Positions 37,802 through 45,003 of a DNA stretch of 64,000 nt are shown in pieces; the stretch's first letter is position 1, and the number at the start of each line of letters is the position of its first letter. The notes beneath the pieces were generated by a model. The model was not told where the DNA came from. It ran no database searches and saw only the letters and a program-made list of their open reading frames with translations. This stretch comes from a virus, in IMG/VR virus record IMGVR_UViG_3300022602_002120, positions 62,001 through 126,000 of that record, one strand, 5' to 3'. The translations under genes and the position numbers were made by a program.

Positions 37802-38861
37802 TCTGCATACCTTTAATAATCTTCAAGATATAAAATTTTTTGATATTTGTTATAATGTCGCAAATATTGTGCCACACGATGAAATTCATGAGGTGCTCAG
37901 ATGTGATAATCTCAATTATCCTATACTTAATAAAGTAAAAATTATGCAAAATCTTACTCCTATTAGACAATACCTACGCCAAAGTACGAGTAATAAATTA
38001 ATTGTAATTGATTACTTAGAGGGGAATAACTCTATTATGTCGTGGCTAGGTCAGGAAAGAATTGCAGAATATGTAAGATCTAATCAATTGATTATTATAT
38101 CATCGGGGGAATTTGAAAATGGTATTTTTTTAAATTTAGATTTTTTTCTAGGACATATACACAGTACTTATAACCAAGCAATTGCATTAAATACATTTGA
38201 CAAAATTTTTAATCAACTTAATAAACCTTATAAATTTTTATGTTTAAATAAAGCAAAAAGACCTCACCGGGTAGAATTATTAGAATTATTAAAAAATTTA
38301 AATCTATTAGACACCGCACTTTGGAGTGCATTATATGATAATCAGACTATTCCGATGGAATACAACGACTATTTTAATGAGCGAAAGAAAGAAACTACCA
38401 TCAATCAAACTAACCACGATAATCCCTGGATAGATGGTCTTTTAGTTCCGGATCTATATATCGATACATATTTTTCTGTTGTCACTGAGACAAATTTTGA
38501 AATTCCAAGGTGCTATCGTACAGAAAAAATATATAAACCACTATTGATAGGACATCCATTTATTGCGGTGTCGGGATATCATTTTTATCAAGGGTTACAT
38601 AAGTTAGGGTTTAAAACTTTTGGTCATCTAATAGACGAGAGCTTTGATGATATTTTAAATAATAATGATCGATTAGTTAGAATAGCAAACACTATTAACA
38701 ATTTATGTAACAGCAATCTAGTAGAATTTTTAAAAGAAGCAAAACCTATATGTGAATATAATAGAAACTTATACTTTGAATTATTGGGGACAGATCCTTT
38801 AAGAAAATACAATTCTTTAATCAATTTTTTCAATGAACTAATAAATGCCGAAAATACATAA
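37788..38861 (+). CDS. Putative glycosyltransferase, TEK-motif family, copy 2
   Basis: A 357-residue protein, Asn/Ile/Leu-rich. The C-terminal block from about residue 242 is CYRTEKIYKPLLIGHPFIAV, then LHKLGFKTFGHLIDESFDDI, shared with the proteins at 35428 and 43353. Upstream of it is FSVVTETNFE, matching FTVTVESSVD of the copy at 43353, a likely substrate-site acid. The N-terminal half is divergent. Start and preceding stop share the string ATGCCGAAAAT, which also forms the start of the following radical SAM gene. Likely sugar transferase; family placement tentative. Confidence 0.45.
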   Translation: MPKINLHTFNNLQDIKFFDICYNVANIVPHDEIHEVLRCDNLNYPILNKVKIMQNLTPIRQYLRQSTSNKLIVIDYLEGNNSIMSWLGQERIAEYVRSNQLIIISSGEFENGIFLNLDFFLGHIHSTYNQAIALNTFDKIFNQLNKPYKFLCLNKAKRPHRVELLELLKNLNLLDTALWSALYDNQTIPMEYNDYFNERKKETTINQTNHDNPWIDGLLVPDLYIDTYFSVVTETNFEIPRCYRTEKIYKPLLIGHPFIAVSGYHFYQGLHKLGFKTFGHLIDESFDDILNNNDRLVRIANTINNLCNSNLVEFLKEAKPICEYNRNLYFELLGTDPLRKYNSLINFFNELINAENT

Positions 38862-40224
38862 CGAAACAGACGTACAATACAAACGCAGAGTAATTGACAT
38901 CAAGAGTGCTAGTTTCTGTGCGGCTAAATGGTATAATGCCACTATATGGTTAGGTAGCGGACAAACTACTAGTTGTCATCATCCCTTACCACATCAAATT
39001 GATGTTAACGCGGCCTTGATTAATCCTAGTGCTATTCATAATACACCACAAAAGAAAGAACAACGTCGCCAAATGCAGATAGGCGAGCGTCCTGGTGGTT
39101 GCGAATACTGCTGGAAGATAGAAGACATGTATAAAGACTCTGGGTTATTTAATGGAGTTGATGTACCTGTGCCAATCAGTGACCGTGTGTATAAAACAGT
39201 AATATATAGTGATGAGGATTTAGATCTTGCCTATAATACCCCCGCAGAACATGATGTCAACTTACAGACTCTCGAAATTGCTTTTGATCGCACTTGCCAG
39301 TTTGCCTGTAGCTACTGTAATCCTGCTTTCAGCACTAGCTGGGTACGTGACATTAAACAAAACGGACCTTATGTCAATCTTGTCAGTGATGGTAGGAATC
39401 ACTTTACCCACGTTCATGACAGTAGCCAATTATATAAGCCCACAGAAGTAAATCCCTATGTCGAAGCATTTTTTAAGTGGTGGGAATCAGATCTACACAA
39501 GACATTAAAAGAATTACGTATCACAGGTGGCGAGCCCCTGATGTCGGGTCACACTTGGAAATTAATCGATTGGTTCAGAGAGAATCGCGGTAAGAGCTCT
39601 ACCCGATTGGCTATTAACAGTAACCTAGGATTTGAACAAGATAAATTGGAGCGATTATTAGATGCTACAGAAGGTATTGAACTTGATTTGTACACCAGCA
39701 ATGAAAGCATTGGTAGACACGCAATTTATATACGTGATGGCCTGGATTGGAATCAATGGGCTAGCAATGTTAGTTATCTATTGGATAGTAAAAGACTGCG
39801 CGGCCTACACGTCATGTGTACCATCAATGCCCTATGCTTATTAAGCCTAACAGAATTCCTATGGTCAGTTGTTAAACTTAAACAGAAGTATGGCAAGGAT
39901 TCAATTAACTTCAGTCTAAACATCTTACGCTTTCCTAGCTTCCAAAGTCCACTAATCTTACCATTGGCTATGCGTCAAGAGTTTGCTAATGAATTGAGAA
40001 GATTTGGCGATGCAACCAATGAACAGCTTCATGAATATGAGTTCAACCAATTACAACGATTAATTGAATACTTAAACAATGTAGATAGTCCGCACAGTGG
40101 AGCATTGTCACGTGAAGTATTACAACGTGACTTTAAGCACTTTTATCAGCAATACGATGAACGCCGAGGTAAAGACTTTAAATATACATTTCCACAACTA
40201 GCAGAATGGTATGACACACTATGA
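38845..40224 (+). CDS. Radical SAM protein with N-terminal twitch-type cysteines, copy 2
   Basis: A 459-residue radical SAM enzyme. N-terminal auxiliary cysteines are C25, C44, C86 and C89; the core is C151-x3-C155-x2-C158 (TCQFACSYC), followed by AFSTSW as in copy 1 (QFSTEW). TGGEPL is present near residue 231. It shares with copy 1 the N-terminal string INPSAIHNTPQKKEQRR (compare HPSALHNTAYKKEQRK) and the C-terminal FYQQYDERRG (compare FFNEYDKRRG). Copies 1 and 2 are therefore a recent pair, each preceded by a TEK-motif transferase. Cytoplasmic. Substrate unknown. Confidence 0.8.
   Translation: MPKIHNETDVQYKRRVIDIKSASFCAAKWYNATIWLGSGQTTSCHHPLPHQIDVNAALINPSAIHNTPQKKEQRRQMQIGERPGGCEYCWKIEDMYKDSGLFNGVDVPVPISDRVYKTVIYSDEDLDLAYNTPAEHDVNLQTLEIAFDRTCQFACSYCNPAFSTSWVRDIKQNGPYVNLVSDGRNHFTHVHDSSQLYKPTEVNPYVEAFFKWWESDLHKTLKELRITGGEPLMSGHTWKLIDWFRENRGKSSTRLAINSNLGFEQDKLERLLDATEGIELDLYTSNESIGRHAIYIRDGLDWNQWASNVSYLLDSKRLRGLHVMCTINALCLLSLTEFLWSVVKLKQKYGKDSINFSLNILRFPSFQSPLILPLAMRQEFANELRRFGDATNEQLHEYEFNQLQRLIEYLNNVDSPHSGALSREVLQRDFKHFYQQYDERRGKDFKYTFPQLAEWYDTL
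39251..39451 (+). CDS. Possible nested two-TM ORF inside radical SAM copy 2 (weak)
   Basis: A 66-codon +1-frame ORF (open back to 39227). It has a hydrophobic stretch of about 24 residues beginning SKLLLIALASLPVATVILL, a short NKTD turn, and a second stretch (LMSILSVMVGITLPTFMTV), then a short polar tail. Host-frame valine codons before purines are all GTC here, which avoids +1 stops. However there is no visible Shine-Dalgarno, and the homologous region of radical SAM copy 4 gives a similarly hydrophobic +1 shadow, so this may be a by-product of the host sequence. Confidence 0.2.
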   Translation: MMSTYRLSKLLLIALASLPVATVILLSALAGYVTLNKTDLMSILSVMVGITLPTFMTVANYISPQK

Positions 40225-40886
40225 CAATATTAGCGTTTGGATGTTCAGTAACACACGGTGCAGAATTAGTGCATCCAAATCAGCACGAAGATAATGTCAA
40301 ATACAGCTATCCTAATTTAGTAGCCGAAACCTTAGGAGTTGAGTGTAAGAACTTAGCCGTATGTGGTGCCAGCAACGAAGATATTTTTCACAAAACACTC
40401 AATGTATTAAAAGTTACCAAACCTGATATAACCGCGGTTATTGTGGGATGGACTAGCGATGTCAGGGAATATTGGCGAGCAGATGGCAGGGAATGGTTTT
40501 TTATACCTAGTTGGTGTGCAACTAAGCAAATTGGCTCAGACCTAGAATACTTTAAAGATTATACTAGTAAAGATATTAACCTACACCCAAGGATATGTGC
40601 TGACAAAGAAGAATATTTAGAACCGTTAGCCGTAATGTACGACTATTTAATACGTTATAAATTTGATCAAGAAGAATACAAGTATAAGAAGTATAATTAT
40701 ATATCAAGCATTAGAGATTATTGTCAACTACACAGTATTAAATTAATTGAAACTTGTTGTTTAAATCCTACACCAGAAATAATGAATTTAGACGATATCG
40801 GCACTTGGCGCCAAGGATTGGGTCATCCTACAAAAACAGACCATGAACAAATAGCACAGCAGATACTATTAAAATATGAGCGATAA
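40221..40886 (+). CDS. SGNH/GDSL-hydrolase-like protein
   Basis: A 221-residue protein. Block I is ILAFGCSVTHGAEL with Ser in a G-C-S context; block III is NLAVCGASNEDIFHKTL; then AVIVGWTSDVREYW, where the WT motif recurs in several SGNH-like proteins of this operon. The C-terminal block is GLGHPTKTDHEQIAQQIL with His but no Asp three residues before it. It sits between radical SAM copies 2 and 3, overlapping them by four and eleven bases. A role in acyl removal or transfer on a glycan is inferred from the family; loss of the catalytic Asp leaves this open. Confidence 0.6.
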   Translation: MTILAFGCSVTHGAELVHPNQHEDNVKYSYPNLVAETLGVECKNLAVCGASNEDIFHKTLNVLKVTKPDITAVIVGWTSDVREYWRADGREWFFIPSWCATKQIGSDLEYFKDYTSKDINLHPRICADKEEYLEPLAVMYDYLIRYKFDQEEYKYKKYNYISSIRDYCQLHSIKLIETCCLNPTPEIMNLDDIGTWRQGLGHPTKTDHEQIAQQILLKYER

Positions 40887-42192
40887 ACAACAAGACGACT
40901 ACTATAAAAATCATCATTACTATACACGTAAACCTGTATATATCAGTGAAGACGACCTACGCACAGATCAGTTAGATCGGTTGACTAAAAGTGATGTATT
41001 TTGTATGATACCATGGATACATATTCATGCTTTTCCGGATGGCCGCGCTTATCCATGTTGTTTAGGTGACGACCGACATCCTGTTGGCAACTTTAAGCAA
41101 GACAGTATAGAAACTGTTTGGAATCAAGACGCATATAAAACCATGCGTAAGAACATGCTTGAAGAAACTCCCTGTAAAGAATGTAGTAAATGTTACGAAC
41201 AAGAAGACAGCGGATTTATGAGTATGCGTAACAGCACTAACAAAAATTTCGGGCATCATATCAACATTGTTGATCAAACACTAGCAGATGGAACATTCCC
41301 AGAATTTAAACTACGCTATTATGATGTGCGGTTTAGTAACCTATGTAACTTTACCTGCAGAACCTGTGGTGGTTGGTTTAGTTCAAGTTGGTACACTGAG
41401 GAAGAAGACCTATACGGCAAACGTAACTATCCCAAGATCATGTTTGCAGGTCGCACTGAATTAGACATGTGGGAACAGTTAGAACCACATATACCTTACT
41501 TAGAACAGGTATACTTTGCTGGCGGCGAACCCATGATGATGGAAGAGCATTATCGTATACTTAAAGAACTAGTTAAACGTGAAATGTTTGATGTTAAGCT
41601 AATCTATAACACAAACTTTAGTCGCTTAAACTTAAAAGATGATAATGTACTTGACTATTGGAAGCTGTTCAAGAATGTCAGTGTTGGTGCTAGTTTGGAT
41701 GCTATGGGTCCACGTGCTGAATATATTCGTAAAGGTACTAAATGGGATCAAATTGAACGCAATCGTGAACAGATGTTAGAAGTATGCCCAACTACAGACT
41801 TTTATGTAAGTAGTACAGTTAGTCTATACAATGTACATCACTTACCTGACTTTCATCGAGAGTGGGTCGATAAAGGATATATTAAACATCAAGATTGGAA
41901 TATTAATATCCTTCAAGGTCCTGATCGCGATCGTATTGATGTATTACCTAACCTACTAAAAGATCAAATACGCAATAAGATTGTTGACCATATTGAATGG
42001 TTGACTCCACATGATCATTTAAAACGTGCTGTCAGTGGCTACGAAGGCATAATTAACTTTATGTATCAAAACTCTAAAACACATTTACTAAACGAATTCT
42101 TTCGAGTCAACAACGTACATGATGCGTATCGTAAAGAATCATTTGAAGCTACATTCCCAGAATTACAAACATTGAGAACGTATGTTGCCTGA
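40876..42192 (+). CDS. Radical SAM protein with N-terminal twitch-type domain, copy 3
   Basis: A 438-residue radical SAM enzyme of subgroup 2. The N-terminal domain is a textbook SPASM/twitch-like segment: FCMIPWIHIHAFPDGRAYPC (C43, C61, C62), then HPVGNFKQDSIETVWNQDA and ETPCKECSKC (C100, C103, C106). The core is C157-x3-C161-x2-C164 (NLCNFTCRTCGG), followed by WFSSSW; FAGGEPMM is the SAM motif. In most SPASM proteins this segment follows the core; here it leads. Neighbouring copies overlap by about ten bases. Substrate unknown. Confidence 0.85.
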   Translation: MSDKQQDDYYKNHHYYTRKPVYISEDDLRTDQLDRLTKSDVFCMIPWIHIHAFPDGRAYPCCLGDDRHPVGNFKQDSIETVWNQDAYKTMRKNMLEETPCKECSKCYEQEDSGFMSMRNSTNKNFGHHINIVDQTLADGTFPEFKLRYYDVRFSNLCNFTCRTCGGWFSSSWYTEEEDLYGKRNYPKIMFAGRTELDMWEQLEPHIPYLEQVYFAGGEPMMMEEHYRILKELVKREMFDVKLIYNTNFSRLNLKDDNVLDYWKLFKNVSVGASLDAMGPRAEYIRKGTKWDQIERNREQMLEVCPTTDFYVSSTVSLYNVHHLPDFHREWVDKGYIKHQDWNINILQGPDRDRIDVLPNLLKDQIRNKIVDHIEWLTPHDHLKRAVSGYEGIINFMYQNSKTHLLNEFFRVNNVHDAYRKESFEATFPELQTLRTYVA

Positions 42193-43360
42193 AAAAATTT
42201 GTATGCTACCTTGGATTAGTATTGAGACTAGCCCAATTGGTACTGCTCGCCCTTGCTGTTTGGCTAAAGATGAAATCCCTGGGTATAATCTCAGAGAGCA
42301 TACTCTTGAAGAAATATATCACAGTAACTATATGCAAGATCTACGTCAAGAATTTTTAGATGGTAACAAACCTAGTACCTGTCAACGCTGTTGGGATGAA
42401 GAAGCTGCTGGCCGTACCAGCAAGCGCATGAACAGTCGCATTAGACTAAAGGAATACTATGACAACGTTGATTGGAATAATCTTAACCCTGATCAGTTAT
42501 GGTTTATTGACCTTAAGTTGGGCAATATCTGTAATCTTAAGTGCCGTATTTGTGGAAGTTGGTCAAGTAGTAAGTGGGCTAAAGAAGAGATTGACTACGT
42601 ACCAGGTATTAATCGTAAAGAACACCTTGCTTACAAGTTTCTCGCTGATGGTGCTTGGCCTAGAGAAAATCCTCAATTCTGGGATAACCTAAAAGCTCTA
42701 CTGCCTAACATTAAATACTTTGAATTCACAGGCGGCGAACCTTTCCTTATTCAACAGCATTTTGATCTATTACAATACGCTGTAGACAACGACTATGCTA
42801 AAAATATTGAAATACACTACAACACCAATGGAACGGTGTTTCCTGACAGCTATGAAATATGGAGTCATTTTAAACACGTTGAAGTAGCATTTAGTATTGA
42901 CAATACTGCTGAACGTTTTGAATACGAAAGGTACGGAGCAGACTGGGCAGAAGTAGAGCATAATTTATGTCGATTTTTTGAACTACGTAATAAAAAATTT
43001 AGTACACAATTATGTTTAACAGTTAATATACAAAATGTCTATTATCTGCCAGAGATGTGTAATTGGTTTGCAAACTTACCATTTGACCATGTATACTTTA
43101 ACATGTTGCACGATCCTTGGCACATGTGTATTAGTAAAATGACATTAGATGCACAGGAACTAGTTATAGATAAATTATCTAATAGTGTTATAGATCCTAA
43201 GTATCGTGCAGAAATTTTACGCATTGTTAAGTTTATTCGTAACGGTGAAGGCAGTGACGGTCGAGAGTTTGTAACTAAGATGAAATTAGCGGATGAATAT
43301 CGTAACCAAAGTTTTTTAACTACTCATACAGAAATTGCCAAGGCCATGGGATATGAATAA
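42182..43360 (+). CDS. Radical SAM protein with N-terminal twitch-type domain, copy 4
   Basis: A 392-residue radical SAM enzyme, the shortest of the five. N-terminal cysteines are C7, C25, C26, C67 and C70 (ICMLPWISIETSP, RPCCLAKDE, STCQRCWDEE). The core is C117-x3-C121-x2-C124 (NICNLKCRICG), then SWSSSKW; FTGGEPF is present. It starts directly with the twitch segment, without the 40-residue leader of copy 3. Adjacent to and overlapping copy 3 by eleven bases, so the two may act as a pair. Substrate unknown. Confidence 0.85.
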   Translation: MLPEKICMLPWISIETSPIGTARPCCLAKDEIPGYNLREHTLEEIYHSNYMQDLRQEFLDGNKPSTCQRCWDEEAAGRTSKRMNSRIRLKEYYDNVDWNNLNPDQLWFIDLKLGNICNLKCRICGSWSSSKWAKEEIDYVPGINRKEHLAYKFLADGAWPRENPQFWDNLKALLPNIKYFEFTGGEPFLIQQHFDLLQYAVDNDYAKNIEIHYNTNGTVFPDSYEIWSHFKHVEVAFSIDNTAERFEYERYGADWAEVEHNLCRFFELRNKKFSTQLCLTVNIQNVYYLPEMCNWFANLPFDHVYFNMLHDPWHMCISKMTLDAQELVIDKLSNSVIDPKYRAEILRIVKFIRNGEGSDGREFVTKMKLADEYRNQSFLTTHTEIAKAMGYE

Positions 43361-44369
43361 ACGCAAGTTAATACTCATTGGCTGGACTGATTTTAATAGT
43401 AGCTACATCAATTGGTACCTATCTGAATATTTTGATATCGAACCATACAACCTGAATAAAACTTATGCCAACGACTGTATATTTGTCATTTCTCGTAGTG
43501 AATATTGGCATGAACCAATGGTTGAAAAAATTTTAGAAAAAGGACATAAATTAATATTGGCTAATCAGTGGGAAGCTCAACCGTTTTTCCTAGCAGAACA
43601 ATTTACTCCGTATCTTGATAATATTTTGGTAATACTAGGTTGTAAAAACTCATTGGGATTGGGATGGAAAAATATTATAAATGTTCCAAATTGGTTTTGG
43701 TATAATGAAAGTTTATGGTATACATGTGAGTCTAAAATGAGTTATCACAAATACATACCTAATAGGTCTAATGGTAAATTATTTTTTATGCCTATTAATC
43801 GTGTTAAAGATTTTAGAACACGTATAGTTGATCAATTTAATGATGTGCTAGATCGAGCAATTTGGAGCTATGCACAACAGCATAACGGCGGGCAACATTT
43901 ACCTGTCGGGGATGTTAATCCTGTAGCCAGAATAGCATGGGATCGTCAATTTGAGGAATGGTGGTATAATGATTCATATTTTACCGTAACAGTAGAATCT
44001 TCTGTTGACACAGATCTAACAGCACCGTGTGAATTATTTGTCACAGAAAAAACATTTAAACCTATTGCGTTTCAACATCCGTTTTTAGTATGTGGGATGA
44101 AAGGAACCCTGAAATTTTTACATGATAATGGATTTGAGACATTTAATCATATATTTGATGAAAGTTATGATCAACTTGATTTTTTTGAAAACCGTCTAGA
44201 TAGCGTGCATAATAATATTAAAAATTTTGATACTACTAAGTATTTGGATCCGTTAACTAACGAAAAAATAAAACATAATTATGATAGATTTTATAATAGA
44301 GCAATAGTACTTAACGGTCTTAAAATGGATCTATTAGATCCATTATTGGAGTGGATTAATGCAAATTAA
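43353..44369 (+). CDS. Putative glycosyltransferase, TEK-motif family, copy 3
   Basis: A 338-residue protein. The frame is open back to a TTG at 43335, but the ATG at 43353 has an AAGG Shine-Dalgarno and gives the eight-base overlap usual in this operon, so I chose it. C-terminal block from about residue 228: FVTEKTFKPIAFQHPFLVCG, then LHDNGFETFNHIFDESYDQL, the clearest copy of the TEK motif. Before it lies SYFTVTVESSVDTDL. N-terminus KLILIGWTDFNSSYINWYLS looks like the first strand of a GT-B half. Probable sugar transferase; family assignment tentative. Confidence 0.5.
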   Translation: MNKRKLILIGWTDFNSSYINWYLSEYFDIEPYNLNKTYANDCIFVISRSEYWHEPMVEKILEKGHKLILANQWEAQPFFLAEQFTPYLDNILVILGCKNSLGLGWKNIINVPNWFWYNESLWYTCESKMSYHKYIPNRSNGKLFFMPINRVKDFRTRIVDQFNDVLDRAIWSYAQQHNGGQHLPVGDVNPVARIAWDRQFEEWWYNDSYFTVTVESSVDTDLTAPCELFVTEKTFKPIAFQHPFLVCGMKGTLKFLHDNGFETFNHIFDESYDQLDFFENRLDSVHNNIKNFDTTKYLDPLTNEKIKHNYDRFYNRAIVLNGLKMDLLDPLLEWINAN

Positions 44370-45003
44370 TATACCATCACTGACATCTAATAGAGGCCAA
44401 CATGTTGATGAATTTGGAATTGTTTGGAATTTGAATTCCGATGGGTTTAGAACTATAGAATTTGATCAGATAGATTTTAATAAACCACGTGCGCTTGCAA
44501 TGGGATGTAGTCACACAAAAGGTAGCGGAGTCAAACAACACGAATCATGGCCCGAAGTACTTAAAGAAAAAATTAATATAGATCAGATCATTAATTTGGG
44601 ACAGTGGGGAGCAAGCAGTGATTATGTTATACGAATTTTACCTGATTGTTTAGAACAATTCAAGCCAGATGTTGTTTTTGTATTTTGGCCAGACTATGTC
44701 AGATTTGAGATTCTTAAAGACGGGATATACAGACAAATTATACCAACGGATAAAGATAGAATTTTATACATAGAATCACATAGTGACGAATTACTGAAAG
44801 AAAATTATGCTAATAATCTTAAAATAGCCGCTGAATTATGTAGAGATCGTGCTGTTAAGTTAATTGGTATTTCGTGGGATGATTTAATACCGGTAATGGA
44901 TCGAGCAGATAAATGGAATAAAGGCGCAGATAATTTACACTTTGATAGCGTCTGGCAACATGGAGTAGCTGAAACTTTTAAGAGATTGTATGAATCAACC
45001 TAA
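44359..45003 (+). CDS. SGNH/GDSL-hydrolase-like protein with intact DxxH
   Basis: A 214-residue protein. Block I is ALAMGCSHTKGSGV, preceded by NSDGFRTIEFDQI; block III is INLGQWGASSDYVIRIL; then VVFVFWPDYVRFEIL; the catalytic end is GADNLHFDSVWQHGVAETF, keeping Asp three residues before His. It is a close paralogue of the 261-residue protein at 51552 (GFRSCEFD, GCSHTVGVGV, GGAGAD, LWPSLYRFE, GAHFGVDWHQ). Those with intact DxxH are the best candidates for real esterase or acyltransferase activity. Lies between a TEK transferase and radical SAM copy 5. Confidence 0.65.
   Translation: MQINIPSLTSNRGQHVDEFGIVWNLNSDGFRTIEFDQIDFNKPRALAMGCSHTKGSGVKQHESWPEVLKEKINIDQIINLGQWGASSDYVIRILPDCLEQFKPDVVFVFWPDYVRFEILKDGIYRQIIPTDKDRILYIESHSDELLKENYANNLKIAAELCRDRAVKLIGISWDDLIPVMDRADKWNKGADNLHFDSVWQHGVAETFKRLYEST

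Noticed and set aside
42459-42692. +1-frame hydrophobic ORF in radical SAM copy 4 with AAGGA upstream
   Set aside because: Host-frame codon use is normal across it, the AAGGA comes from ordinary Lys-Glu codons, and the long hydrophobic run is what this rSAM region yields when read in +1. No ordered architecture like the spanin- or holin-like ORFs.
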